NCBI GenBank assembly: GCA_021292105.1
Contig: CM037870.1
Location: 67,807,260 to 67,871,259 of the forward strand
Origin: Anadara kagoshimensis
Taxonomy: Eukaryota; Mollusca; Bivalvia; Arcoida; Arcidae
Direction: 5' to 3'
DNA: 64,000 nucleotides
Below the pieces are notes generated by a model. That model saw only the letters and a list, made by a program, of their open reading frames with translations, had not been told where the DNA came from and did not search any database. Positions 48,755 through 60,630 of this stretch are shown one piece after another. The stretch's first letter is position 1; every line of letters starts with the position of its first letter. Both the position numbers and the translations under genes were made by a program.

Positions 48755-49378
48755 ATGAACAATTTTATTAACATTTGGAACGAAGATTTATTCAGGGACA
48801 CATCCATTAGGGGACAAGGTGGCAATAAGTTAAGGACTTATAGAACTTTTAAACATTTTTACAATACAGAATTTTATGTTTTATCTGTTTTACCCCGTGG
48901 CCAGCGTAGTGCTTTGGCTAAGTTTAGATGTGGAATAGCACCGATAAGAATAGAAACTGGCAGATATGAAGGATTAGAGTTGGCAAATCGTACATGTTTT
49001 AACTGTTTTAACTGTATTGAGTCAGAATGTCATGTTATTTTAAACTGTCCAATTTATAATGATTTTAGAGAGGTTTTATTTGAATGTGCCAGAAATGTAT
49101 GTTTTAAAGAGGGTTTTAATTTTGATTATTTAAATGATGATGTTAAATTGTCTGTTATTTTAGCTCACAAAGATAATTATGATTTTTAGTAGTGCCAAAT
49201 TCTGCAGTAATATTTTATCTAGACGTCGATTACTTTTATCTAGGTAATGTACATAAGTACATATTATGTTTATTTACTTTTATCGTCTCTTATAACTCTG
49301 TAAAGAGTGGCTTTTATACATATAATTAATGTTTTAATATAAGTTTTATTGATGTATTTAAGATGAGACTTTAATAAA

Positions 49379-49411
<33 letters not shown>

Positions 49412-49415
49412 GATT
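48755..49415 (+). pseudogene. 3' fragment of a second LINE, with (ATT)n tail
   Basis: 48755-49189 encodes the C-terminal region of a LINE polyprotein (ALAKFRCGIAPIRIETGRYE) and a zinc knuckle (C-x2-C, then ESECHVILNC). The 3' UTR ends aataaatattattatt with about 12 ATT units (49378-49412), a microsatellite tail typical of some LINE families. The 5' part is missing. Confidence 0.75.
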
Positions 49416-49669
49416 AAATAATAACCTGATTCGCACGTGCGATGTGTCCATCGACTACATGTGTGGCACTGACAAACTGATCCGTTTAAATGTTGCCGCT
49501 GTAGTTCCCACAGGAGTGATAAACAAACAATAAATAAGCAAGACATAGCTATTAATTATGATCACAATACATGGTATTATTTAATATTTATCTGTAATTC
49601 AGTGTCAGATTGTTCATCTATATTATTTTATTCTTAGTACGCCAGGTTTAATGTTTGTTTATCACTTGA

Positions 49670-49715
49670 AGAGTTGGTAGTTGGAACGAGTTGGTATTTC
49701 AGTTGGAACTAATAT
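49670..49715 (-). repeat. Inverted copy of the ACCAACTCG repeat
   Basis: agagttggtagttggaacga / gttggtatttcagttggaac is the reverse complement of the repeat at 44088-44300. Confidence 0.7.
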
Positions 49716-49873
49716 TCGTAGAAAGATGGTCCTTCTGATGAAACTCTCGAATTAAACCTGAATACCGACATTCATTCCATACGCATATGCAACTTTAATT
49801 CCTTAATTTGCTGGTTCTCATTCATACAACAGATTGCATTATCTGATATCGTGAACGACAGTGAGAAAAAGTT

Positions 49874-49945
49874 GGGCTCGTCCGGGATTTGAACCCGGGA
49901 CCTCTCGCACCCTAAGCGAGAATCATACCCCTAGACCAACGAGCC
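49874..49945 (-). tRNA. tRNA-Pro (anticodon AGG)
   Basis: The minus strand folds into a full cloverleaf of 72 bases. The acceptor stem GGCTCGT/ACGAGCC is perfect with discriminator C. The D arm starts TGGTCTAGGGG, the anticodon stem CTCGC/GCGAG encloses TTAGGGT (AGG), and the T arm CCGGG-TTCAAAT-CCCGG is perfect. Box B (GGTTCAAATCC) is intact. No intron is present and CCA is not encoded, as expected for a nuclear gene. Confidence 0.95.
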
Positions 49946-49959
49946 TGATGGCCATAGGG

Positions 49960-50650
49960 GAACTGTCAATGTTTTACAAAATTTAAGTGCATAAAAGGTT
50001 ACTAAAGAGAAAAAGACACGACAAAATAGTAAATTTTGAAATAGTGGACTATCATATTATTTTTATTGAACCCACTAATTCTTCGTAAAGTCAGAAATAA
50101 GACTAACAAAAATAATTGTATCCCATATACGATTATAGTTATTTTTAACATGCACTAGCTTTCCATAACACATTACATATTAAATGTCGCTGATTTTGGT
50201 GAATAGGACTTAAAAGGAAAGTACAGAATCGCTCTATTTAAAAAGGTTTAAAATTATCCTATAACATGGTACCTGTGCACAAATGATAGTTTTAGACGTC
50301 CCTTCAACACATTCATTTCAAGCGCACCTACATGTATTTGCATGTCGGGTAAAAAAAAAAAACCGACAAAATTTGCGATTTTCGGAAAATTTAATGGAGT
50401 TCGTCGCTGTGCATCAAGTGATACCCCCTAATTTTTGAGCGGGACAATTATTTCCATTGGATATGGGATCAAATCAATTCACGTTCTCCTTAAAAGGACG
50501 TTATCGTTCCTTTTGTAGCTCGCGACGTGAACGTTTATAGTGTCAAGAAGGAAACACGACGTATGCCACATTTAAGATCTTGAAAATAACCAGATTGATA
50601 TTAATATGTCATTTAAGCATTAAACTTTGTTTGTAATCGATCTATGATGG
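49960..50650. other. Gene-free stretch
   Basis: No gene, RNA or repeat is recognised here. Confidence 0.4.
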
Positions 50651-50654
50651 TTTA

Positions 50655-50721
50655 GATCTGTCATATACCATTTTTTAAATTTAATGGTAAAATACATTCA
50701 AAAAATGGTATATGACAGATC
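50655..50721. mobile_element. Palindromic mini-element (MITE-4), copy b
   Basis: The arms are gatctgtcatataccatttt + tt (50655-50676) and the exact reverse complement at 50700-50721, 22 bp perfect, around 23 bases. The same end occurs at 22543-22614. Confidence 0.8.
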
Positions 50722-51049
50722 GAATGGCTCTCGTGCCAATTTAAATAAACCCCGCGCGGAAGCGGTTTATATATTTTTAAGTTTTGAACAGTTTTCACTC
50801 CCGAATGGAGTATATTTTTAATTGTGTTCAGTGTCAAAATAAGCCTCTAATAGGCAAAATGGCCATGGGCTATTTCGAAACTGCTTATGTTGAAATCAAT
50901 GAAATTTATTTCGATTTCCAAAGAAAACAAACAATGTATTGTGACTTCGTAAACTTGTGTTCCTTGTGATTATTACGCAAAATGGTCTCAAATTGAATAT
51001 AACAGAATAAATTATGCGAATCTATGTGATAAAACAGCCTCGAGATTCA

Positions 51050-51321
51050 GCAAATCCGTTGAACATTCATTAATACGCAACTTTAACACCTTGATTTACC
51101 GAGGCTCATTCAAACATAGTATGAAACTTGCAAAGAAACACAATAGGACAAATATCAGAAAGTTAAGTTTTAATCAACGTGTTGTAAATTCCTGGAATTC
51201 TCTTCCTATTGGCATTGTAAATTCCCTGAACAGCTTTAAAAGCAAATTAAATGAGCGGATTAAACCATCCAAGTCCGAGCCAGATTGTTTTCTAACCCCA
51301 GGACCGGAAGTCCAGAATTAA
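51050..51321 (+). pseudogene. C-terminal remnant of a CR1/jockey-type LINE ORF
   Basis: The frame 51091-51321 has NQRVVNSWNSLPIGIVNSLN then SFKSKLNE, the pattern R-x-x-x-x-W-N-x-L-P...S...F-K-x-x-L that closes many LINE polyproteins. A diverged copy of its upstream flank (cattcat...gcaactttaa) lies at about 49770-49850. Confidence 0.6.
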
Positions 51322-51920
51322 AAGTTAGATGTGGGAAAGAAATTCATCAAGATGGAGCAGAGGGTCAGAGAGGCATACAGTCTATAGCAGAATACAGCTA
51401 GAAGACCTTGGGATACAGGTAATAGGTAACATGTATAATTCTGATTTTTGTATAACAAAAAGAAAAAAATACCATGAACGACAGTCATTTATTTATTTAT
51501 TTATTTAAGACTACTCGTGTATTTTTAACATATTATTTATATCAGAGACTGGGCATTTATATATCATTATTCTATTATTTAATTGAAATAAAATATATCC
51601 ATGGTAATTAAAATATAGTATTACGGATATGATTTAGTGTAGAATTTTCTTATAAAATATGATTGGAAATGAGATTCAAACTCTAGATCACTATTTGTCA
51701 ATCCACTGATATCTTAGGATATTACACTTGTCAGAAAGTGGTCTTTACAATATACATGTTACTGATGGTGTCATCACCTATTGACGTATAAACACTAAAA
51801 GTTTACCTGGGAACCTCATCGATAAACCGTCCAGTTAGTTTATTACCTGATATAGCTTTGGAATGCAGAGTTACCGTTCTTGAAATTCTTAGAACATATT
51901 CTTGATAATGGAAAAAAGTC

Positions 51921-51993
51921 GGGTTCGTCCGGGATTTGAACCCGAGATCCTCTTGCACCCTACGCGAGAATCATACCCCTAGACCAACGAGCC
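51921..51993 (-). pseudogene. tRNA-Pro (AGG) degenerate copy
   Basis: It matches the tRNA at 49874-49945 over its whole length but has an acceptor-stem mismatch (C-A), an anticodon-stem mismatch (CTCGC/GCAAG), G in place of T at position 32, a weakened T stem and one extra base near the variable loop. The anticodon is still AGG. It is probably a pseudogene or a tRNA-like relic. Confidence 0.8.
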
Positions 51994-52402
51994 CGATAGC
52001 CTCATAGAGACCTTTATCTTTCCTGACACTTAATCATGGTATCGAAGCTATGGTATTACTTGTTTGCTTGCTGACTGAATCACTTACCGACTCGTTAATT
52101 CACTTATGACTAATTAACTCAATGACTGACTGACTGACTTTTCAATTTATTTTGTGATTTTGTGATTTGATCGTTTTAAAAAATCATGCATTCATGCATA
52201 TCTCTATCATAGAGGAATTCAATAAAGAATCATAATATGCAATGAAAAATCGGGCCTCAAGAAGATTTATGATCACAGTACAGTCAAACCTGCTTATAAG
52301 CATGTAAATAAATCGATGTCCAACCGTAAACCATTGATGCGTTAACGACGATGGTCTAACCACCTGTCACCTGTGGGATCGCCAGTCCGTAAGTTACAAT
52401 GG
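51994..52402. other. Gene-free stretch
   Basis: Only a short (GACT)n run at about 52120-52140 and an acagtcaaacctgcttataa motif (about 52274-52293) resembling the edge of the inverted-repeat arms at 43905 and 62918. Confidence 0.4.
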
Positions 52403-52650
52403 GAACTTCAAGTTTCAAGTTTCTTTATTTCTCATACTGAATTTTATCAATACAGAGAACATATACATAATAATAAACATAAAACATATACAATATAGTG
52501 CACATGCAGGAAATTATCAATAATAACTAACTCACTAACCCGGAGGACTGATCCTCTTATTAATAACCTTGATAAATTTACACAAGTTATTTAGTGTAAA
52601 CAATATTTTATTCACTAAATTGTTATACAATAACATACATAATTATAAAT
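52403..52650 (-). pseudogene. 3' end fragment of a LINE-2 relative
   Basis: On the minus strand the last codons read NLCKFIKVINKRISPPG then stop, matching the LINE-2 C-terminus (NLCKFICVIFERVNPPG). The shared 3' UTR follows (tgttctctgtattg, gagaaataaagaaa) and an aaacttg-aaacttg tail. Confidence 0.75.
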
Positions 52651-52929
52651 ATATATGGATTCGGAAACAATGGTTAAATACCATTATATTAATCCGTCTC
52701 CAAGAATAATAAATTACAAATAGTAAGACCGACAATAGATAATAATCAGTATAAATAATAATGTAGATGATAATAATCAATATAGATAATAATGCAATGA
52801 TATGCACTTATGTAATGAAAGAACATAAATGGGTTGGAAAAAATCTTTAAATTGTTGATAAGATGATAAATATTAATAAAAATTTTTACTAATTGCTTGT
52901 AAAAATAAATTCTGAAAAATAACATCAAT

Positions 52930-55900
52930 TTATTTAAATCTTCTAGTATCAATGATAAATTTTTGAAATTTTAAGAAGATTTCTGTGTTTTCAACATCAG
53001 ATAAGTTTGGATTACCGTACAAAAGAGTATTTAAATTAAAATGTTGGTGGTTTAAGGAATTATTTAGTTCAGTTCTTTGTCGATTAAAATTTGGGCAATC
53101 AAATATATAGTGTTTGGTGGTTTCAGTTTTACCACAGAGACAGTTGGGAGAATCAATTATCATTTTCTGGGACAGATGACTATTTAGCGAACTACAATTC
53201 ATTCTTAGGCGTGCGTGAAGAATTTGTCCCAATCGACTGCCTTTGGCAAAAAACTTTGGAATATTTAACTTATTTCTATTTAGATATGATTTGAACCTAT
53301 ATAAAGAAGAGTTTCTTATTTCCTCAGGAATTTCATTCCAATCTCTAACAACAGAGGGTAAAAATGAGTCGAAATAATGTTTGGTTTTAGAAGAGATGTG
53401 TACGAGATTATTCTGTTGCCGTGTATTGTACGAATGGGTTTCAAAGTTGTGAGGGGGCACTAAATTAGAAAGATAGTCAGGGGTCATATTGTGATACATC
53501 TTATAAAATAGAATAAGTTTGTGTTTTTACGTCTGTCACTTAGTGTTTCCAAGCCAGATTCTTTTAAGAGAAGTGAAGTACTAGTTAGTTGTGTGGCACC
53601 GGTAACAATACGAGCTGCTTCCAAATTGATTTTTTCAAGCGAATTACTATAAAACAATGTAGTATTATCCCATAGGACATCTCCGTATTCCAAAATGGGT
53701 CTGATCAATGTAAAATAGAGTTTTTGTAAAGTATTTCTATCTAACTTGAATTTTAAAAGGCGCAGTAAAGAAAGTCGAGATCGAGCTTTACCTAATATAG
53801 AGTCTATGTGGGAAGACCAAGAGCCATCAGATGAAAAGGTTATCCCTAGATGTTTGTGAGTGAAAACTTCTTTGAGCAGAATATTATTCATATATAATGG
53901 TGGGTGTTGGATATTTCTTCTTTTTGAAAAGGTCATACATTCTGTTTTATTAGGATTAAAGTCAACTAACCATCTTTGAGACCATGAATAAATAGCATCG
54001 ATACTATGGGTAAGAGAAATACTGGCAGATCTTGGATCTTCAACAATAACATATAGGGAAGTATCATCGGCAAAGAGTCTAATATTACACGTGATACTAT
54101 TAACAATGTCATTTATGTATATGAGAAATAGATAAGGACCAAGTATAGAACCTTGGGGAACACCAGCAGAAATAGATTTCCAATTAGAAGAAGAATTTTT
54201 GATAACAACTCTTTGATTTCTATTTGATAAGTAACTGCAGAACCAAGAAAGTACAGAACCGGATATACCAATACTTTTAAGTTTAAGCAATAAGCCCTTG
54301 TGCCAGACTCTATCAAAAGCCTTACTAATATCTAAAAATACTGCACGGACTTCTTTGCCATCATCTAAGGCTTGAAATATTTGATTGGTTAGGTATGAAA
54401 GTTGATTAATAGTAGAATCGCCATGGACAAAACCAGATTGAAAAGGGGTCAATATGTGATTATGTAGTAAATAGTTGTTAAGATATTTAAGGACACATCT
54501 TTCAAAGACTTTCCCAAGTATGCTAATCAATGAAATAGGGCGATAATTACTAACATCGTCTGTTTTTCCTTTCTTGTGTACTGGAACAACATTTGCTAAT
54601 TTCCATAATGACGGAAAAGATGAGTTATTTAAAAGTTTATTAAAAAATAAACAGAGAGGTGAACTGAGTTTGTCCGCACCTTCTTTCAGTAATCTAGGAT
54701 GAATACCATCAGGTCCAATTGCTTTAGAAGTATCCAATGAGAGAAGAATATCTCTGACATCACTTTCTAAGAGAGTAATGTTATCCAGGAGAGGATAATT
54801 AGGTTCTGTAGACATTGGAAGAGATACAGAACCATCGTCAATGTAAGACTGAGAGGAAAAATATTCATTAAAGATATTTGTTACATCATCAGGGTCATTA
54901 TAAATTTGCTTGTTGAATAACAGGGAATGAGGAGTAGATTTGCTAGAACAGCCCATAAATTTTTTACTAATCTTCCACCATTGTTTAATATTTAAAGAGT
55001 CGTTATTTAATTTTTCAATTAATTTTGTATAATAATAGTCTTTAGTTTTATTTATCAAGTTAACACATTTGTTTCTCATTTTTCTAAATTGAGACCAGTG
55101 ATTGGGACTGTTAGTTCTTTTAGCTCGTCGATGTAAACGTTTACGTTTCCGTATTAATTTTCTTATTTGATTATTCATCCAAGGTGCATCGGATGGTCTA
55201 ATAGTAACATTTTTATTTGGAATGCTGATAGATGCCGTGTCACTGATTATAGTTGAAGTAAGAAGAGAGGTGGCTTCGTCAACATTTTCATTATTTATAA
55301 TATTAGCCCAATTTGTGTTACCTAAATTTTCTCTAAATAAATCATAATTACCATTATCATACAACCAAATTTTTCTTTTGAAAGTATCACACAATAGTTG
55401 TGGGAAGTTAAAAAAGGCATATACTGGACAATGGTACCGAGTATTTGTATTAAAAAAACATTCGCCAACTTCACACTTGTATACAATGCTTTCATCATTA
55501 ACAATAAATAAATCTAACAATGATGTTGAATACTCTGTATAGTAAGTAGGTTCTCTAACAATTTGAAATAAATTAAAAATAGAACATAATTCACCAGACT
55601 TAGTATTGCGACCAGTAAGTTGGTTATCATTAAAATCACCTGTGATAAATATATAATCAGAGTTACAATTATAGGCTGAATCGATAGAATAATTAATTTT
55701 ATCCCAGACTTGTGAGCTGGAGTCCGGGGGTCTATAAAAAGTACCTAATAAAATAGATTTACCAGTTATTTTTATTTCCAACCATACACATTCAACTCCG
55801 TTAATTTCTAAGTCCTCTCTGCGTTTTGCAGTAACAGAACATTTCACATAAACAATAACACCACCCCCTTCTCTGTTCTGTCGTTCTTTAGATCTAAACG

Positions 55901-56486
55901 GATGTGAGAAACCACTAAGTAAAACTTCAGAATCTGCTGTATCATCATGTAACCAACTCTCAGTAAAAGCTAAAATATCATAGTCGCCTAATTCACACTG
56001 TATAATAGGAATTTTCTGCTTAATACTTTGGACATTTAAATGTACTATACTAAAATATTTACTATGATCATCATGAACAAAAGTGTCTGAGATAAATGAC
56101 GAGGAACTTGTGTTAGACGAAGAGCTTACTGAATCATCAATAAATGAAGGACCGGGGTTTAATTCTATATCACCAGACAATAACAGTTGCATGTAAACAA
56201 ATATTGTAAAAAGCAAAACCATTTGTGTAAAGTTATCAAACATGGTGAAGAAAGACGGAGAAAAAGAAAAAGATTCATCTGGGTGAACTTCCACATGTTT
56301 GTTCTTTGTAAAGTTTTGTAAGAAAAATAAGCAAAGACTTATCGTTATGCCTCTTAATCTGTAAACACAGAACAGATTAACAGAAACTATTTCTATAAGA
56401 TCTAGTCGTTTGTGTTTCTTTACATTTAATGATTTTCCATAGTGAAGGCCAATGCGCGCTCTGTATAACATAATATCAACTATCAT
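52930..56486 (-). CDS. LINE-3 ORF: 2A peptide, APE endonuclease, reverse transcriptase
   Basis: Residues 1-112 are a leader with two hydrophobic segments (about 36-57 and 89-103) ending in a 2A-like motif, DIELNPGP (106-113). The endonuclease follows (HLNVQSIKQK, LAFTESWL, ITGDFND), then the reverse transcriptase with VFLDISKAFDRVW, AGVPQGSILGPYLF and LFADDTSL, all intact. At 53505-53508 an A run on the plus strand is one base short, moving the frame; the remaining 180 or so residues (YNTRQQNN, RDWNEIPEEI and a CLCG...HYIFDC zinc knuckle) end at 52930. The ATG at 56486 is the first in frame. Enzymatic residues look functional apart from the shift. Confidence 0.85.
56148..56171 (-). promoter_or_regulatory. 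2A-like ribosome-skipping site in LINE-3
   Basis: The codons encode D-I-E-L-N-P-G-P, matching the 2A consensus D-(V/I)-E-x-N-P-G-P. Known 2A sequences make the ribosome skip the Gly-Pro bond, which would release a leader of about 112 residues from the endonuclease-RT protein. A hydrophobic run (LLFTIFVYMQLLL) precedes it. Confidence 0.8.
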
Positions 56487-56639
56487 CTAAAAACACAAGA
56501 TATAAATATATAACCAAACAGATGCGCAGCTTTGGCCAGGGCAATAAAAATATTAGAAGTATATGAGTAGGTAATGCTAAAGAAAACCACAATTTATATG
56601 TTATATAATAGTTGATGACATTTAACATAGACAATTTGT

Positions 56640-56953
56640 TAGAAGAAAAAAAAATTATAAAACTTAAGAGTATTCGGTTTATTTCTAAAATGAAAAGGAA
56701 TATAAAGATTTTGTTCTAAAGACAAAGAATTGCATTTCATGATATAATGATATTCATCTCCTAGTTCTTTATCACACAGATTACAGAGTCTCTCATTTCT
56801 AGGAACATTTTGCCAGCGGCCCATTTCTATTGGTAATTTGTGATTTGAACATCTATACTTTGTTAAAATAATTTTGTTTCATAGAGATAAATTAGATCTT
56901 AAGTAATATGGTACAATAAAATCAGAATTTAAAAATAATTTATATGATATACC
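56640..56953 (-). pseudogene. 3' half of an older LINE interrupted by LINE-2
   Basis: The minus strand reads GISYKLF, KLPIEMGRWQNVPRNERLCN and a zinc knuckle (C-x2-C-x8-H-x4-C), with an internal stop. It continues the fragment that ends at 62024: joining the two flanks gives SRG-ISYKLF in frame, as in LINE-2's own SKGISYRLF. Confidence 0.8.
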
Positions 56954-57079
56954 AAATTCAAAAATTTCTTTATTTCTCACAATTGTCAAATAACAATACA
57001 GAGAACATGTTAACATAATTATAAATAAACATGTTGCATGCGCGTGCTACATACATATACATTATACATAATATAAATG

Positions 57080-60000
57080 CTAACCTGGAGGATTGACTCT
57101 CTCAAAAATGACACATATAAATTTGCATAGGTTATTTAACAATGACAATTTTTTTGTAGAAAATAATGAATTGTATTTTAACACATTTGGATTTTTTCTA
57201 TAAAACAGAGGTAAATATTTCTTTCTTTCTTCAGCAAAATTTTTACAAATCATTATGTAATGAAATTCATCCCCAAGTTCTTCAAGACACAAATTACATA
57301 TTCTTTCTGATTTTGGAATATTGGACCATCTACCTGTTTCAATGGGTAATCTGTGATTACTGGTCCTAAATTTACTCAATAAAATTTTGTTTTTTGTAGA
57401 AATTGTAGATAACAAATAATATTGAATATCAAAATTATTAATAAACAATCTATAAGATATACCTTTAGAAGAATTATTAATATCACTATTCCATTTTTGT
57501 AAAAATTGATCAAATAATCTTTGTTTAACACATTTCACTAACCATGTTTTACTGTAAAAAGTCTGAGATAACCATATATTGCATAAACCACATTCTTCAA
57601 AAATAGATTTTAAATTACATAACCATTTTGAATTTATACCTTGAGAATAATATGAATATAAAAGTCCATAAACAAGAAAAGCATATTTAGTTTCTTTGCC
57701 CGTTATAATATTTGTCCAAAAATTCACAATTCTTGCTTTGATATTTATAATAAGGGGGTATCTTGCCAATTCACCATACACTATAAAATTTGGGTTGATT
57801 TTTTAAGATGTAGAATAATTTTACAAAATTTCAAATGTACTTTTTCTAACACATCACAATTTTCAAATCCCCATACCTCACATCCATATAATAAAATAGG
57901 CATAACTGTTTTATCAAACAAATCAAGTTGGCAGTCAATTGATAAATTAAACAAACGTGCTTTCTTAATAACACAGTACATTGCTTGAGTAGCCCTTTCT
58001 GCTAAATACTTCTTTGTATAAATAAAAGAACCAGACTTACTGAAAAATATACCCAAATATTTAAAATCTTTAACAATTTCTAAAACTGAACCATTTATTG
58101 TAAAATTCAAATTCTGTGGAAGTCTACCTTTTGAAAAAATAACTATTTTTGTTTTAGGAACATTTACAGTCAACTTCCACAATTTACAATAATTTGAAAA
58201 ACAGTCCAACTGACATTGTAGATCTTCTTTAGCTTCAGCCATTAGAACAGTGTCATCAGCGTAAAGTAATAAAAACAATCTAAGATAAACATCAAAAATA
58301 CTTTCTAATTCATCAGTAACAGTTGTAAGACCATTGATGTTATTTTCAATAAAAAATTCTTCCAAGTCATTTAAATAAATAGCAAATAAAAAAGGAGATA
58401 AATTCTCCCCTTGTCTAACACCAGTGTTACATACAAAAAAATCTGAATAACCACCATTTAATTTAATTCTAGACTTAGTAGTATTATACATATTGACAAT
58501 ATATCTCAAACATTTACCAGTAATATTATATTTAAACAACTTTTGCCATAAACCATTTCTCCATACTTTATCAAAGGCTGATTGAAAATCAATAAATGCA
58601 CAAAATAACTTCTTGCGTTTCATAAAAAGTATATCAATTAAATTATAAAGTACAAATATATTATCAAGAGTAGAATATGTATGTCTAAAACCAGACTGAT
58701 TTTCACTCAATATAGAAAACTCATCAGCAAATGTATTTAATCTTTTACATAATATAGAGGTAAATAGTTTACTGATACAACTAAGTAAAGTAATTGGTCT
58801 ATAATTTTTGACATCATTTTTGCTACCTTTATTTTTATAAATAGGAATAATATTGCCAATTGTCCAAGCATCAGGTACAATACCTGTATCAAAAATCAAA
58901 TTAAACAATTTGTTATAAATAGGTAACATAAAATCAATTGAATATATTATATACTCATTTAAAACATTGTCAATACCTGGAGATTTATTATTTTTCAATG
59001 ATTTTACACATGACAAAATTTCCTCATTTGTAATAACATCATTTAATTTACCAGTATTAATGTCATTATGTACATATACATTATTATCTGTTACAACATG
59101 TACAGTTTCTTTACTATCAACATTAATATCTTTAAAATAATGATAAAATTCTTGAATATTAACACCACCAAATTTAGACTTATTAGATTTATTCAACAAT
59201 TTCCAATACACTTTTGGATTTGAAGATCTCAGTTTCTTAAGTTTTCTTTGTAATAATATTCTATGATTTCTATAACTTTTATCTAACACTTTTTTATAAT
59301 ATTTTTCTTCATTACACATTTCCTGTTTAAAAATACTAGATCTATATTTTTTATACAACCTCTGTGACTTTCTATATTTTTTCCTGGCTTTATAACAATC
59401 ATGATTAAACCACTCTTTACAATTACTAACATTTGAATCACAATCTGAATTTTTGGGTAAAAAAGTACTAAATGTCTTTTTAGCTGCATCAATAATAACA
59501 TCAGCTACATTCGTAAACTGTTCATTGATAAAATTAGCATCTACGTTATTACAATTTCTATTTAAAATATCAATAGTATTAGCAATTTTAACAAAATCAA
59601 AACTTTTACAAAAATCATTTGACTTTTCAATATCCCATGGCTTAATAATAGGATCTGATACAAAATCAGTAACATTATCATGTCTAACATAATTATTAAA
59701 AATAAGTTCACATACCAATGGGCAATGAATATCAGAAAAAAGTTTACTGAATTCCAAAATATGAAAATTTTGTACAATATTAAGAAAATCTATAGAACCA
59801 ATAAAATAATCAACAACACTTGATCTATTAGTAGTAAAATCACCATTAAATTTATCTTCACCAACACGTCCATTAAATATAACCAAATTATTATATTTAC
59901 AAAAATTTAATAGGTAATTCCCGTAACTATTCTTTTTAGTATCCTTGTTTACTCTTTCTAAAGACAGATTTAGCAAGTTAAGCTGATCTACCATAGAAAT

Positions 60001-60627
60001 TTCATTAATTTCACCAAAAATATCAATTTCAATATCTGACAATTCCACATCTTGTATAAAATCATAATGATTAGACACTCTACTATTAAAATCACCAGTT
60101 AAACACACATGTTTATATTTACTAGATAAATCAATGTATTCAGATTCAATTTCACTGAATGCATCAGGTGAACTATAGTTTGAGCCTTCCGGTGGTATAT
60201 ACACAATCCCATATAATAAGTCATTTTCAAAATTAAATAAACAACCCTTCAAGATAAACCAATACACATAATCGCAATTAGTTTCTATTGGAGTAATATA
60301 GTCTGCTAAATAATCTTTAAAACCCAAGATTATACCACCTGAACGGGTGGTTGATAATTTTCTCCTGTTCTTGGATTTAAACTCGTAACCATCAAGTTCG
60401 ATAGTGTCACAATTGTCAGTTTTTGTTTCAGTAAAACACAAAATATCATACTGAGTTATTAAGTTTTTAAATTCAGGATAATTTAAGCGTCTAAGAATTC
60501 CACACACATTTAATGAAAGTAATTTACACTTACTGTTTTTAGGTAGATCTGTTCTTCCACTGAGAGAGTCACTATTATTTACATTGTCACTTAATTGTCC
60601 ATTCTCGCTTGTTCCTCCGTGGTTGTC
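57080..60627 (-). CDS. LINE-2 ORF2: APE endonuclease and reverse transcriptase
   Basis: The frame opens directly after the ORF1 stop and has no ATG before the endonuclease core. Endonuclease motifs: LLSLNVCGI, LCFTETKT, LTGDFNSRV, DYFIGS and SDIHCP. Reverse transcriptase: IIPIYKNKG, YRPITLLS, FIDFQSAFDKVW, GVRQGENLSPF and LLYADDTVL, the catalytic YADD. At 57792-57794 a G run (C on the sense strand) is one base short and the frame changes; the C-terminal 230 residues follow with a CNLC...EFHYIMIC zinc knuckle, ending PPG. It nicks DNA and copies the element RNA. Translation probably depends on the in-frame UAG at 60628-60630 or on reinitiation. The clade is uncertain. Confidence 0.88.
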
Positions 60628-60630
60628 CTA
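60628..60630 (-). promoter_or_regulatory. In-frame UAG between LINE-2 ORF1 and ORF2 (candidate readthrough site)
   Basis: The codons are CGA AGA TAG GAC AAC. The ORF1 start (61863) and ORF2 frame are in phase, and the 40 codons after the TAG contain no ATG and no stop up to the endonuclease motif LNVCGI. Readthrough, reinitiation or a simple nonsense mutation are all possible. Confidence 0.55.

Larger units (their letters stand above)
52660..56500 (-). mobile_element. LINE-3: CR1/jockey-group non-LTR retrotransposon with 2A motif
   Basis: One long minus-strand ORF runs from 56486 to 53484, and the C-terminal part continues in another frame to 52930. The ends of the element are not exactly defined. 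Its reverse transcriptase is of a different type from LINE-1 and LINE-2. Confidence 0.8.

Noticed and set aside
52403..52650. 3' end of LINE-3
   Set aside because: First taken as LINE-3's own 3' UTR. The last codons and stop match the LINE-2 C-terminus, so it is a separate truncated LINE-2 relative.
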